A program made the position numbers and the translations under genes. Below, one piece after another: positions 9,933 through 19,478 of a stretch of 64,000 nucleotides of DNA. The notes under the pieces are model-generated. The model was not told the origin of the DNA, ran no database searches, and saw nothing but the letters and a program-made list of their open reading frames with translations. Positions within the stretch are counted from its first letter, which is position 1. The number at the start of each line of letters is the position of its first letter. The DNA is from Acinetobacter colistiniresistens (lineage in GTDB: Bacteria > Pseudomonadota > Gammaproteobacteria > Pseudomonadales > Moraxellaceae): positions 128,091 to 192,090 of the forward strand of contig NZ_KE340376.1 in assembly GCF_000413935.1 (NCBI RefSeq). The letters run 5' to 3'.

Positions 9933-11411
9933 ATGACAGATTTACATCGCTTATCAATCCGTGAACTCTCTGAAGGCTTAAAAACAGCCCAATTTTCATC
10001 ACGCGAATTGACTGAACATTATTTGAAGCGTATTGCCCAAATTGACCCAAAAGTAAAAAGTTATGTAACAGTGACTGCAGAACAGGCGCTTGCGGAAGCA
10101 AATGCGGCTGATGCGGCACTGAAAGCAGGCAATGCCCATGCGCTGGCAGGTATTCCGCTTGCGCACAAAGATATTTTTTGTACCCAAGGCATTAAAACCA
10201 CGGCCGGTTCAAAAATGCTGGATAACTTCATTTCACCATACGATGCAACGGTGGTTGCAAAAGCTAAAGCTGCGGGTCTCGTGACTTTAGGTAAGGTGAA
10301 CATGGACGAATTCGCCATGGGTTCAACCTCTGAAAACTCTTATGTCGGTGCAACGTCTAACCCTTGGGCACTGGATCATGTTCCGGGTGGTTCATCTGGT
10401 GGTTCTGCTGCGGCTGTCGCGGCTGATCTTGCGCCGATCGCAACAGGAACCGATACAGGTGGCTCAATTCGTCAACCTGCTTCATTCTGCGGCTTAACTG
10501 GCTTAAAACCGACCTATGGTCGTGTATCTCGCTTCGGTATGATTGCGTATGCCTCATCTCTCGATCAGGGCGGCCCAATGGCGCGTTCGGCAGAAGACTG
10601 CGCATATTTGATGAATGTGATTGCAGGTCATGATGCCAAAGACTCGACTTCAATCAACAAAGAAGTGGACGATTACGTTGCTAACTTGAACGGCACAGCG
10701 GTGAAAGGCCTACGCATTGGTATTCCAAAACAATACTTCAATGTGGCAGGTTTAGATGCAGATGTAAAAGCACGCGTTGAAGAATCGTTGAAAAAGCTTG
10801 AAGACATGGGCGCGACCTTGGTTGAGATTGATCTCAACATGACTGAAGCCTATGTACCAACCTACTACTTGATCGCACCTGCGGAAGCCTCTTCGAACCT
10901 GTCACGTTTTGACGGCGTACGTTATGGCTACCGCTGTGAAAATCCTGTGGACTTGATGGACTTGTACAAACGTTCACGTTCAGAAGGTTTTGGTGCCGAA
11001 GTACAACGTCGTATCCTGATCGGGACGTATGCCCTTTCTGCGGGTTATTACGATGCCTACTATGTGAAAGCACAAAAAGTACGTCGCTTGATTCAGCAAG
11101 ACTTCCTTAAAGCATTTGAAAATGTCGACGTGATTGCTGCACCATCTGCACCAACCACAGCCTATAAAATCGGTGCGAATCTCAGCCCGACTGAAATGTA
11201 TTTAGGTGATATCTATACGCTTGCTGTGAACTTGGCAGGTCTACCTGCCATCAACGCACCTGTTGGTTTCGATAAAGACAGCTTGCCTGTGGGCTTACAG
11301 TTGATTGGTAACTACTGGTCAGAATCACAATTGCTTTCGATTGTGCATCAATATCAACAAAACACAGACTGGCATACCAAACGTGCGGCAATTGCTGAGG
11401 AGAATGCATAA
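9933..11411 (+). CDS. gatA: Asp/Glu-tRNA amidotransferase subunit A
   Basis: Glutaminase subunit of GatCAB: it frees ammonia from glutamine and passes it to GatB. The 492-residue amidase-signature enzyme has the triad Lys79 (AHKD), Ser154 and Ser178 in [10 protein letters not shown] and [10 protein letters not shown], the same numbering as characterised GatA proteins. The gap to gatC is 53 bases. Its TAA stop shares a base with the gatB start (TAATG), showing translational coupling. Confidence 0.97.
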   Translation: MTDLHRLSIRELSEGLKTAQFSSRELTEHYLKRIAQIDPKVKSYVTVTAEQALAEANAADAALKAGNAHALAGIPLAHKDIFCTQGIKTTAGSKMLDNFISPYDATVVAKAKAAGLVTLGKVNMDEFAMGSTSENSYVGATSNPWALDHVPGGSSGGSAAAVAADLAPIATGTDTGGSIRQPASFCGLTGLKPTYGRVSRFGMIAYASSLDQGGPMARSAEDCAYLMNVIAGHDAKDSTSINKEVDDYVANLNGTAVKGLRIGIPKQYFNVAGLDADVKARVEESLKKLEDMGATLVEIDLNMTEAYVPTYYLIAPAEASSNLSRFDGVRYGYRCENPVDLMDLYKRSRSEGFGAEVQRRILIGTYALSAGYYDAYYVKAQKVRRLIQQDFLKAFENVDVIAAPSAPTTAYKIGANLSPTEMYLGDIYTLAVNLAGLPAINAPVGFDKDSLPVGLQLIGNYWSESQLLSIVHQYQQNTDWHTKRAAIAEENA

Positions 11412-12880
11412 TGGCTGAAGCTCAAAAGTTAAAGTTAATTGACGGTTGGGAAGTCGTTATCGGGATCGAGATCCACACGCAGTTGGCGACCAAGTCTAAA
11501 ATCTTCTCAGGTTCATCGACTGAATTTGGCCAAGACCCAAATACACAAGCCAGCCTTGTTGATTTAGCCATGCCGGGCGTATTGCCTGTATTGAATGCGG
11601 AAGTGGTTGATCTTGCGATTCGCTTCGGTTTGGGGATTGATGCCTATATCGACCAAGCTTCGGTATTTGCGCGTAAGAACTACTTCTACCCAGATTCGCC
11701 AAAAGGCTACCAGATCAGCCAGATGGACAATCCGATTGTTGGCTTGGGTCATATCGACATCCAGCTTGAAGATGGCACTGTGAAGCGTATAGGCGTGACT
11801 CGCGCCCATCTTGAAGAAGATGCAGGTAAATCGATTCATGATCAGTTCGAAGGCATGTCGGGTATCGACTTAAACCGTGCGGGTACACCCTTGCTAGAAA
11901 TCGTATCTGAGCCAGATATGCGTTCAGTTGAAGAAGCGGTTGCCTATATCAAATCGATTCACACGCTCGTGCGTTGGTTAGGGATTTCTGACGGTAACAT
12001 GGCAGAAGGTTCTTTCCGTGCCGACTGTAACGTGTCATTGCGTCGTCCAGGTCAACCGTTCGGTACCCGTTGTGAGTTGAAAAACCTCAACTCATTCCGT
12101 TTCATTGAGCAAGCGATCAATGTCGAAATTGAACGCCAAATGGAAATCTTGGAATACGGTGGCACAATTGATCAGGAAACCCGTTTGTTCGACCCGAACA
12201 AGATGGAAACCCGTTCAATGCGTTCGAAAGAAGAAGCGAACGACTATCGCTACTTCCCAGATCCAGACTTATTGCCAGTGATTATTGCCGATGAGCAAAT
12301 CGAAGCGGCACGTGCTGCCCTTCCAGAACTGCCTAAAGCGCGCCGTGCACGCTTTATCGCTGATTTTGCTGTGACTGAGTACGATGCACATGTATTGACG
12401 CTGTCACGCGAAATGGCGGACTTCTACGAAGCGGTTGTGGCTGCTGCGGGTGGTGCGAAGCAAGGTAAAGTCTCTGCAAACTGGGTAATGGGTGAATTCT
12501 CAGGTGCTTTAAACAAAGCAGGCTTAGAATTGGCGGACTCACCTGTTTCTGCTGAGCAATTAGGTGGCATGATCGCGCGTATTGTCGACAATACCATTAA
12601 CGGCAAAATTGCGAAGCAAGTGTTTGGCTTTATGTGGGAAGCAGAAGGAAAATCTGCGGATGACATTATTGCTGAGAAAGGCTTAAAGCAGGAAACCGAT
12701 ACAGGTGCGATTGAAGCAATCATTAAAGAAGTGCTTGCAGCCAATGAAAAAATGGTTGAAGAGTACAAGTCTGGTAAGGAAAAAGCCTTTAATGGTCTTG
12801 TTGGTCAAGTCATGAAAGCTGCAAAAGGTAAAGCTAACCCAGCTCAAGTAAATGAATTAATGAAGAAATTGATTAGTTAA
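11411..12880 (+). CDS. gatB: Asp/Glu-tRNA amidotransferase subunit B
   Basis: Kinase/transferase subunit of GatCAB: activates the mischarged Glu or Asp on tRNA and amidates it. The 489-residue protein opens with the GatB cradle domain ([12 protein letters not shown] at 14-25). It contains [16 protein letters not shown], here with D in LNRAG context, and the [12 protein letters not shown] block. The YqeY-like tail domain that binds tRNA ends the protein. It is the last gene of the operon, followed by a strong terminator. Confidence 0.97.
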   Translation: MAEAQKLKLIDGWEVVIGIEIHTQLATKSKIFSGSSTEFGQDPNTQASLVDLAMPGVLPVLNAEVVDLAIRFGLGIDAYIDQASVFARKNYFYPDSPKGYQISQMDNPIVGLGHIDIQLEDGTVKRIGVTRAHLEEDAGKSIHDQFEGMSGIDLNRAGTPLLEIVSEPDMRSVEEAVAYIKSIHTLVRWLGISDGNMAEGSFRADCNVSLRRPGQPFGTRCELKNLNSFRFIEQAINVEIERQMEILEYGGTIDQETRLFDPNKMETRSMRSKEEANDYRYFPDPDLLPVIIADEQIEAARAALPELPKARRARFIADFAVTEYDAHVLTLSREMADFYEAVVAAAGGAKQGKVSANWVMGEFSGALNKAGLELADSPVSAEQLGGMIARIVDNTINGKIAKQVFGFMWEAEGKSADDIIAEKGLKQETDTGAIEAIIKEVLAANEKMVEEYKSGKEKAFNGLVGQVMKAAKGKANPAQVNELMKKLIS

Positions 12881-12900
12881 ACTGATTTAATTTCAAAAGA

Positions 12901-12925
12901 AAACCCGCTTTAGAGCGGGTTTTTT
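12901..12925 (+). terminator. Intrinsic terminator after gatB
   Basis: Arms AAACCCGCT and AGCGGGTTT with a TTAG loop, followed by a T run. Confidence 0.92.
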
Positions 12926-12992
12926 GGTTTTTATAGGATAAAATACCTGCACAATAAATTTTTAAACTAAAACTGACATGATCATTCAACTT

Positions 12993-13457
12993 ATGAAAAA
13001 TAGATTACTCCTGAGTGCTTGTTTACTTTTAATCAGCAATTCTAATTTTGCACAAACACCTCAAGTGCCTAAAGCTGATGCTGAGGCCATTTTTAAAGCA
13101 GCAGGGTTTACAAAAAGCAAAAAAGGCTGGAAAAGTGATTGTTCAGTCGGTGAAATTACAACTTATGCCGATTTAAACGGTGATAGCTTAAAAGATGCAA
13201 TCGTTTCAGATTACGGCACCATGTGTTATGGCAATACAGGGGTTGGTTATTATGTAGTTTCACAGCAAAAAAATGGAGAATGGAAGCAATTATTTAGTAA
13301 TTCTGGTATACCAGAATTACTAAAAACGACAGGAAAAAATGGCTGGCCTGATATTGAGAATGGTGGACCTGGATTCTGCTTTGCCATTTATCGTTGGGAT
13401 GGTCAAGCTTACAAGGTTAATCGTTATGAGTATCAAGGCAAGGCTTGTGAGATGTAA
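12993..13457 (+). CDS. Secreted hypothetical protein with a calcium-loop-like motif
   Basis: A 154-residue protein with a clear Sec signal peptide from the chosen ATG (MKNRLLLSACLLLISNSNFA). An ATG five codons upstream is also possible; neither has a good ribosome site. The mature part has DLNGDSLKDAIV, a Dx[DN]xDGxxD-like loop as seen in FG-GAP/VCBS-type repeats. Four cysteines in the mature part (GWKSDCSVGE, TMCYG, GFCFAIY, KACEM) could form two disulfides. Function is unknown; it should be periplasmic or outer membrane associated. Confidence 0.7.
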   Translation: MKNRLLLSACLLLISNSNFAQTPQVPKADAEAIFKAAGFTKSKKGWKSDCSVGEITTYADLNGDSLKDAIVSDYGTMCYGNTGVGYYVVSQQKNGEWKQLFSNSGIPELLKTTGKNGWPDIENGGPGFCFAIYRWDGQAYKVNRYEYQGKACEM

Positions 13458-13514
13458 CGGATAAAATTTCACTCAAATTATTGAACTAATCAAGAAACAA
13501 ATTGGCTAAACCAA

Positions 13515-13552
13515 TTTAATAAAAAACTGTTTTAGAGCCAGTTTTTATTAAA
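13515..13552. terminator. Bidirectional terminator between convergent unknown genes
   Basis: Long AT-rich arms (TTTAATAAAAACTG-like and CAGTTTTTATTAAA) around TTTTAGAGC, with T runs on both strands. It overlaps the stop codon of the minus-strand 434-residue gene. Confidence 0.75.
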
Positions 13553-14852
13553 TTGCAATTTTTTCATTCGTGTTTAAACACAAAACGTGCTCTTCATCAA
13601 GCTTTTGAAAGGCTAACCTAATAGGTTCTTCCTTTTCTATCATGTGGAATAAATTTGTATTCAGCAGCTCCAAACTGTAGTGCGCTTGCTGTTGAGATGA
13701 AATTAAACTAATTTTTAGCTTTTTTAGCATTTTTAGCTTCCGCTCTTCTAAAAGATCCGACTTCTTAATTTCACCAAATATTTTCTTATGTAAAACACCT
13801 ACCGGTTCTAATAAAATTGTGTTTTTCAGACTTCCTGTCATAACAGCAGCTCCTATCCCTACAGCCAAAGGAACTGATATAAATGCTGCTGCGCCGCTGA
13901 GTGCAATACTATCTTTATTATTTATCACAAAGCTTTGAGCATCGTTCACTCTAGACTTAAGTTCTTTTACTTCTTTTGTTATATTTTCACCAATATTATC
14001 TATAAGATGCTTTAGGTTTTCTATTTCTTTCTTTACTTCCCCTGTACGATATTCAACCAACTCACCATTCGTGCCAAGATATTCAATCAATGAAGTATTC
14101 ATGCTTCTTAGATTTAAAGACAGATATGCAAGATCAAGATTTTTTTGAATTTCGTCTACTCTCGCCTCTAGAGCCGCTTTATAATCAGCTGTACCAAAAA
14201 ATTCCTGATGTTTAGTTTTTGTTAACCCATAGTTTTTTAAATCTGCTTTTAAATGTAAATATATTTTCTCCAGAGTATCATCATAAGAATTCAGTTCAAC
14301 CAAACTAACCACCTTGTCTTTTTCTTGATTTTTTAAATTTGTAAAAATTATTATTTTTTCTTTTAATTTATTAGAAATCATATAAATACTAGATTTTCTA
14401 TCATTCTGTTGAAAATCCTGAATACGATTTATCCCATCTTTTAGATCTTCTAACTTTTGATTAATATCAGCTAAGTGTTTTTGCGCCACTACAACAGATA
14501 AAATTTGCCAAACTGCTGCAGCATTTATTAGACTTGATAATTTATCTGCATTATATAGACGTGCATTTTCAATAATTTTCCCATCAGCTCCTTTTACCAT
14601 TGCACGAAATCCATTGCCATCAATAGCTTTTGTTAAACTGCCATTAACTACAACCTCCATTATAGAACTTTTTGTAAATTCTGCCTGAGTTAAGAGTGAT
14701 GGAATTGCTTGAACTGCAACTGAAGCAAAACTCTTTAAATTATCTAAATGATGAAATCTTGTATAAGATGTTCCATTAATTTTATCAGCCACTCGAATTT
14801 CAATTAATGGATTTTTTTCATCCTCCCCTAAAATAATACTAAACTGACTCAT
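13548..14852 (-). CDS. Unknown 434-residue protein with coiled coils and one membrane segment
   Basis: I do not recognise this protein. Residues 1-95 look like a beta-rich domain. Residues 110-310 are mostly helical and charged, with heptad-like stretches around 125-150 and 265-305. Residues 315-341 are Gly/Ala-rich and hydrophobic (ALSGAAAFISVPLAVGIGAA), enough for one membrane segment or a hairpin. About 90 charged residues follow. There is no signal peptide. The DNA is clearly more AT-rich than the core genes nearby, and the gene stands alone on the minus strand between secreted-protein genes. This suggests an accessory gene, perhaps acquired. The mix of a coiled coil and a glycine-rich hydrophobic helix is seen in some toxins and defence proteins, but nothing here proves such a role. 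Confidence 0.75.
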   Translation of the reverse strand: MSQFSIILGEDEKNPLIEIRVADKINGTSYTRFHHLDNLKSFASVAVQAIPSLLTQAEFTKSSIMEVVVNGSLTKAIDGNGFRAMVKGADGKIIENARLYNADKLSSLINAAAVWQILSVVVAQKHLADINQKLEDLKDGINRIQDFQQNDRKSSIYMISNKLKEKIIIFTNLKNQEKDKVVSLVELNSYDDTLEKIYLHLKADLKNYGLTKTKHQEFFGTADYKAALEARVDEIQKNLDLAYLSLNLRSMNTSLIEYLGTNGELVEYRTGEVKKEIENLKHLIDNIGENITKEVKELKSRVNDAQSFVINNKDSIALSGAAAFISVPLAVGIGAAVMTGSLKNTILLEPVGVLHKKIFGEIKKSDLLEERKLKMLKKLKISLISSQQQAHYSLELLNTNLFHMIEKEEPIRLAFQKLDEEHVLCLNTNEKIAI

Positions 14853-15066
14853 CTAAATTTAATTCCTCTGATTTTTTAATAGTTATATGAATATTTATAA
14901 AACAAATCAACAAGATTTTTAAAATCAAGATAAAGAAGAATCTTTCCTAAATAAATATTCATGAAAAGATTTTATTTTCTTTCTCAATTTAAAACACTTA
15001 AAACAAGCCAAAAACCTCATGATAGTCTTTGGCTAAAAAGCTATAAAATTATGTACAAAAAATAAA

Positions 15067-15588
15067 TCACTGCCCTCTTATCACACCCAACTTATTCCAA
15101 ATATCAGGCGTTAAAAAAGTCGTGACCAATTTATTTAAATCAATATAACGCAAGGTGCCTTGCAACTGCTGTCTGACCGCTGGGTCTTTAATAATATCTT
15201 GCCCTGCACTCTGACCTAACTGCTGAAAAGCCTGTCCAACGGCTTGAATTCCTTCCGCCTGAATCACAGCTTTGGTCTGTGTCGAACACTGCTCCACAAT
15301 CACACGCTGTAAAACTTGTGCCAACTTCTGATCCAGCTGGGTTTTCTGCTCAGGCGTAACATTACTAAAAGACTTTAAATCAGGATGCGCTGCCAAAGCA
15401 GTAAAGGTCCATTGCAAAACCGTGGTTTTATCTGCTGCGGTGGTCGCTTTCACCAAACAATCACTGAGTTGATCCACTGTTGGCCCTGCTATTGCCACTT
15501 GGGTTGTGCCCAACACAGCCGCAGCCATGAATACAGAACGACTCAAATAAGAAAGTTTACGGCGGGCAGAAGTATAAACACGAGACAT
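15067..15588 (-). CDS. Secreted hypothetical protein, Acinetobacter-type
   Basis: A 173-residue protein from the chosen ATG, which has TTGGAA about 11 bases upstream; an in-frame start 13 codons earlier (15627) is possible. The N-terminus is rich in Arg/Lys (SARRKLSYLSR) and followed by a hydrophobic stretch ending VAIAG, a signal peptide with likely cleavage after AIA. The mature part is helical with two cysteines (DCLVKA and EQCSTQ) and many Gln/Ala. No known domain is seen. It lies downstream of two other secreted-protein genes on the same strand. Confidence 0.7.
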   Translation of the reverse strand: MSRVYTSARRKLSYLSRSVFMAAAVLGTTQVAIAGPTVDQLSDCLVKATTAADKTTVLQWTFTALAAHPDLKSFSNVTPEQKTQLDQKLAQVLQRVIVEQCSTQTKAVIQAEGIQAVGQAFQQLGQSAGQDIIKDPAVRQQLQGTLRYIDLNKLVTTFLTPDIWNKLGVIRGQ

Positions 15589-15724
15589 AAGCACAGTTCC
15601 AAATTGCAATCTTTCCCTTTGTACCATGCTCTGACGAGATCATCTGTTATGACGCTGTAAATTGCGTAAGCCCACGCGCTCAAAGCTTTGAAAAAATGTA
15701 AAAACCATGAAGATGGTAAATCAC

Positions 15725-16495
15725 TCAACCTGCACCTTCATAATCCCACTCTGCTGGAATATTCGGTTGCTCAGGTGCTTTATTTAAATCGATATTCAGG
15801 TTACGACTGCCCTTAAATGATTTCTCTCCCGAATCTGACGCAGGTGATACATCCAAACTGTAGCGATAACGAAATTGCCAAAGCATCGGCTTAATCGGAC
15901 GAATATCTAGACCTAAACTATCTTCATCATGACACTTGCCATTAGAATTCTCATAATCCTGTTCCGAGAAACAGGCGCGAATCATACGATAAAAATTAAA
16001 AGGATAACGTTCAATAAAACGATGGGTCTGACCTGAATTCTGTAACTCATAAAAACTGGCACGTTCAACACTAGCACCGCCACCTGAATATGATTCTGTC
16101 AAAGTATCAATCAGCGCAACCGCATAACGGTTTTGATCCATTGGAAACAGTTTAGGGTAAATATATTGTTTTGATCGTGCCATTTCCTCAGCAGACGCTA
16201 ATGGAATATGCCATTGCTTCAATAATTTAAAGCCAGAATTTGAATGACTAAACTGGGCAATATTGCCCTCAGACAATAACCATAAACTTTGATCAGGTGT
16301 TTTTAAACTCAACCATTGTGGTTTCGTCTGACACAGCTCTTTTATTTGTTCACAGAGTTGCGTCTGTTCCGTTGCACTCAGTCGCCCCTTTTTAAATTCC
16401 AAAATCTGTAAAGGTGCAGCCAAAACAGATGCACTAAAATAGGCGGATGCACCTATTAAAATCATTCCACCTAAACCCATCTTATATTTAAGCAT
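15725..16495 (-). CDS. Secreted hypothetical protein
   Basis: A 256-residue protein with a hydrophobic N-terminus (about residues 6-26, ending SVLAAP) that fits a signal peptide. Cysteines near the start of the mature protein (LCEQIKELCQ) and later (RACFSEQ, GKCHDED) may form disulfides. It starts 34 bases after the DUF1176 gene on the same strand, so the two probably form an operon. No catalytic motif is recognised. Confidence 0.7.
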   Translation of the reverse strand: MLKYKMGLGGMILIGASAYFSASVLAAPLQILEFKKGRLSATEQTQLCEQIKELCQTKPQWLSLKTPDQSLWLLSEGNIAQFSHSNSGFKLLKQWHIPLASAEEMARSKQYIYPKLFPMDQNRYAVALIDTLTESYSGGGASVERASFYELQNSGQTHRFIERYPFNFYRMIRACFSEQDYENSNGKCHDEDSLGLDIRPIKPMLWQFRYRYSLDVSPASDSGEKSFKGSRNLNIDLNKAPEQPNIPAEWDYEGAG

Positions 16496-16529
16496 TGTAT
16501 TTCCCTAGGCTATTTTTATCTTTACCGTA

Positions 16530-17594
16530 TTACTTAACAATCGCTTCAATCTGATCAAGCTCCCACACCCCACCCGCAGCAAGACCTCGACACATCCCAG
16601 TCCAGCGATCTAGCGTATGTATAAACTTCTGTCCATCCCAAACCCATTCATCACTCGACCAACAATCACCAATACCACGCCCTTTCTGCGAACTGCTGAG
16701 AATTCCGTTATAAAACTCAGAGGAATGTTCCGTCACAAAAGTTGCTTTATTCGCAAGTGACTCATCCAATACCCATGCACCATAACCTTCGTTATATGCA
16801 CCTCGCCAACATAGCGTAGCTGCCAAAACTTTTTTATTGGTCAATTTATAGAGATCAATCGCTTGGGGTGCTGTTTGCTTACCGTCATAAGCCCCTTCAC
16901 AGAATCCTTCTTTTTTAGGCACTGGCTGATTCGCCATCAGATTCTGATATAGCTCGGCATAACGTTTGTCACTGGGTCGCAAGGTCAAATAAGGTTTACT
17001 CGAAGTTTTAATTTGTTTAACCGTGAATTTGGGTTGAGCTGCTAATACATTCGACTCATCCGCTTTACCTTTTTTAATCAAAGCACCCACTGTGCTCACG
17101 CGCTTTTGAAAATCATCCATTTTCAGCAATACGGCTGTCAGACCTGTGTCTGATATTTTCCAATTTAAATTGGCATTTTTAAAAATGATTTCGGTCTTTT
17201 TCTTGGATTGTTGTAATAAAGCGTTGACTTGATTTGTAGAGAGTTGTCCCATCAATGGGAATTCTGTTCCATCAACAGACACCTGTCCAAAGTCTTTGCC
17301 ATTCACATAAAAATGAATATTTTTAAGCTTTGCAGCTGGCATGGACGGTTGTTCAAAACGCGACAAGGCAAATTCGACTTTTACAGGCTGCCGTGCACCT
17401 GCCTGACGGGTCAATAACAGCGAGGCGGGTTCATCGTCACTATATTCATTGTAATAACCCGCAGCTCGACAAGTACCAGTATTGCTACAGTAAATTTCCC
17501 AGTCCTCATGATAAAATGCAATGCCTTTGATCTCTTGGGCAAAGGTACTAGAACTCAGGGCAACAAGGTAACAGGCTAAAAGAAACTTTTTCAT
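16530..17594 (-). CDS. DUF1176 domain-containing secreted protein
   Basis: A 354-residue protein with a signal peptide (residues 1-19, ending STFA). The DUF1176 pattern is visible: an N-terminal DWEIYCSNTGTCRAAGY block, a beta-sandwich-like middle part, and a C-terminal half with repeated Cys/Trp features ending in GMCRGLAAGGVWEL. The family is widespread in proteobacteria and has no established function; it is expected in the periplasm. It is first in a likely two-gene unit with the 256-residue secreted protein. Confidence 0.85.
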   Translation of the reverse strand: MKKFLLACYLVALSSSTFAQEIKGIAFYHEDWEIYCSNTGTCRAAGYYNEYSDDEPASLLLTRQAGARQPVKVEFALSRFEQPSMPAAKLKNIHFYVNGKDFGQVSVDGTEFPLMGQLSTNQVNALLQQSKKKTEIIFKNANLNWKISDTGLTAVLLKMDDFQKRVSTVGALIKKGKADESNVLAAQPKFTVKQIKTSSKPYLTLRPSDKRYAELYQNLMANQPVPKKEGFCEGAYDGKQTAPQAIDLYKLTNKKVLAATLCWRGAYNEGYGAWVLDESLANKATFVTEHSSEFYNGILSSSQKGRGIGDCWSSDEWVWDGQKFIHTLDRWTGMCRGLAAGGVWELDQIEAIVK

Positions 17595-17748
17595 AAGACT
17601 TATGCTCTAGGCCGTCTAAATTTAATACTATTATTTTAATCATTATGAATACTGACATGATTATTCATACTATATACGTTTTAACGCTACAGATTAAGCA
17701 ACTTTACTAAAAAACAAATAAACACAAACAACTGTTTTTAAATAAATT

Positions 17749-18126
17749 TTAATTATTTTTCTTTAAAAAAAATTCAATCAAGAATACAAGAGGAGTTGTA
17801 ATATAGAGTAACATTCTAAGCATCATATACCCAAACAAAAGAAGAACATCACTCACAATGAAATTAGCATCCTCGCTATTGAGTCGAATAAATAATATAG
17901 AGACTACAACACTAGAGAAAATGATAGAAATAAATGCCCTAAGAGAATAATTTTTAATAAATTTAGTAAAAAAGAAAAAAATATTCGCAATAAAAATGAC
18001 TGACAAAGTAAAAGCTAAAACATGGTCTACAATAATATGTCTATGAAAATAATCATAAGAATAAGCAAAACCGATAATCAATTGTAAATTGAGTAATCCC
18101 CACCCTAGATAGCTTGACTTCATCAT
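17749..18126 (-). CDS. Four-helix membrane protein, probable immunity protein of the T6SS module
   Basis: A 125-residue protein made almost only of hydrophobic helices, at about 5-25, 32-54, 62-82 and 93-117, with a short Lys/Asn tail. No family is recognised. Its ATG overlaps the stop of the upstream putative effector (ATGA, 4 bases), the tight coupling expected for an effector-immunity pair. The DNA is very AT-rich. A membrane-embedded immunity protein would suit an effector acting in the periplasm or on the inner membrane. The immunity role rests on position and size only. Confidence 0.6.
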   Translation of the reverse strand: MMKSSYLGWGLLNLQLIIGFAYSYDYFHRHIIVDHVLAFTLSVIFIANIFFFFTKFIKNYSLRAFISIIFSSVVVSILFIRLNSEDANFIVSDVLLLFGYMMLRMLLYITTPLVFLIEFFLKKNN

Positions 18127-18659
18127 GGTTTATTTCTCAATATTTTTATGGGATTAGAGATTTTATCGAGTTCCTTTTTCAACTTAGACGGTAAGAAAAT
18201 ATCAGGTGGTAAATTCTTAAATACACCAATCCCTGTGATTGCATTGGAGGTACATCTAGTGCAGCTCAAAACACCACTGCAACCCTCTTCATTTAAAATT
18301 CTGTCTTCAATCTTTAGGAACTCATCTTTAGTAAGATAAAATGTATAAATATACACTTCACCACCATCAGCTAGTTGGTATTCTAAGTAACTTCTATAGA
18401 CATCAGCTCTCTTTTGTAGCTCATACACAGGGAACAGTCGTAACCGCCCTTCAGCAATTTCTGGATAATAAAAACTTCCATTAGGATCAAATATCTCAAA
18501 CCCCTTCGGGCTGATAAGCAACATTCCAGCATGAGTGCCAACCATAACATCGTTATTATTTACCATAATCGTAATTCTGTAGGAAGTTCTCACCTCAATT
18601 TTTACTGGATCTTTTTTATTGTTACCCCCTACGGTAAGTGTCTTATTTAAAGTTTTCAT
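18123..18659 (-). CDS. Putative T6SS effector with permuted papain-like (NlpC/P60-type) fold
   Basis: A 178-residue protein. The chosen ATG at 18659 has GGAAAG eight bases upstream and lies inside the last codons of the PAAR gene; a longer frame to 18686 lacks such support. Residues 40-53 read VGTHAGMLLISPKG, followed by FEIFDPNG. Residues 132-142 read SCTRCTSNAIT after a YLTKDEFLKIEDRI helix. A His in a T-H-x-G strand before a Cys-Thr-Ser-N helix is the order seen in permuted NlpC/P60 and LRAT-like cysteine hydrolases, so His43 and Cys136 are candidate catalytic residues. Such enzymes cut peptidoglycan peptides or lipids. No signal peptide is present, which fits delivery by the T6SS tip. The fold call is inference from a short pattern. 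Confidence 0.55.
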   Translation of the reverse strand: MKTLNKTLTVGGNNKKDPVKIEVRTSYRITIMVNNNDVMVGTHAGMLLISPKGFEIFDPNGSFYYPEIAEGRLRLFPVYELQKRADVYRSYLEYQLADGGEVYIYTFYLTKDEFLKIEDRILNEEGCSGVLSCTRCTSNAITGIGVFKNLPPDIFLPSKLKKELDKISNPIKILRNKP

Positions 18660-19188
18660 TAAAAAATCTTTCCAAATCAAAATCATTGATTTCTATTGTT
18701 ATATTTTCAGCTCTTTCACTATTCGATATATTTTTTGTATATCCATTTTCATCAGTAACGCCTTCTTCTATTTCCCCATTTTCTCTATGTATTAAATATG
18801 GAATACCTGATAGTACATTTCCTGTTTTCTGGTCAACAAGCATAAATTGATCAGAGAAGAATTGACCATTTACATAATCTGTTAGTAGAGGTACGACGTT
18901 TACGAAAGTATCTTTTCCAGAATTACTGCTACGGACAGCTAAATCTGAAATCTTTATATACCTTGAACCACAAGTAGAAACATCACCAGCAACAATAGGG
19001 TTTCGTCCATTAACTTGTATGAATCCTCTTTCAGTAGCAATCGCTTTTGATAAAACTTTGCATCGCGGGCAGTAATGAGTCATTCCTTCTAGATGAATAG
19101 CCTTTCCATCGACTAACCATATTTCCTCGCCTTCCAAAATTTTACCACCATGATCGGTGAAGCAACCTCTTGTTATAAATGCTTGCAT
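18643..19188 (-). CDS. PAAR-domain T6SS spike-tip protein with C-terminal extension
   Basis: A 181-residue protein. Residues 1-80 follow the PAAR pattern: TDHGGKILEG, then two further Gly-rich turns with VDGKAIHLEG, HYCPRCK and VNGRNPIVAGD, and a closing STCGSRYI. His13, His32 or His38 and Cys73 are candidate metal ligands of the cone. Residues 110-168 form a transthyretin-like extension (SDQFMLVDQKTGNVLSGIPY, then VTDENGYT) of the kind that joins PAAR or VgrG tips to cargo. The gene overlaps the putative effector by 17 bases. No other T6SS structural gene is in the window, so it is an orphan cargo locus that would use an apparatus encoded elsewhere. Confidence 0.8.
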   Translation of the reverse strand: MQAFITRGCFTDHGGKILEGEEIWLVDGKAIHLEGMTHYCPRCKVLSKAIATERGFIQVNGRNPIVAGDVSTCGSRYIKISDLAVRSSNSGKDTFVNVVPLLTDYVNGQFFSDQFMLVDQKTGNVLSGIPYLIHRENGEIEEGVTDENGYTKNISNSERAENITIEINDFDLERFFNENFK

Positions 19189-19478
19189 ATCTGACTAGCT
19201 AGCTCTAATTAAGAAAATATCAGCACTAGATTAGTTGCTTTACCTTTGTTCCTTTAATTTTTTAAAATAACTAAATTATGTAATTATTATTAATTCATAG
19301 TTTTGTAATAAGGCATGAATTCTAACTAGAAAAGCCTTTATAAATTCTCACCCTATTAATTAGAGCAATGAAAACCTAAGTAGCATTCAGTCTATTTTTT
19401 TATTATGATTAAAATCTGCTTTCCCCCATATCTCAAACAATATGCTAATTTGATCTCAACCTCAAATGCACATTAAAA

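Noticed and set aside
15543..15728. 61-codon open frame on the minus strand overlapping the secreted 173-residue protein
   Set aside because: It overlaps a better-supported gene in another frame and ends in the signal-peptide region; no ribosome site.
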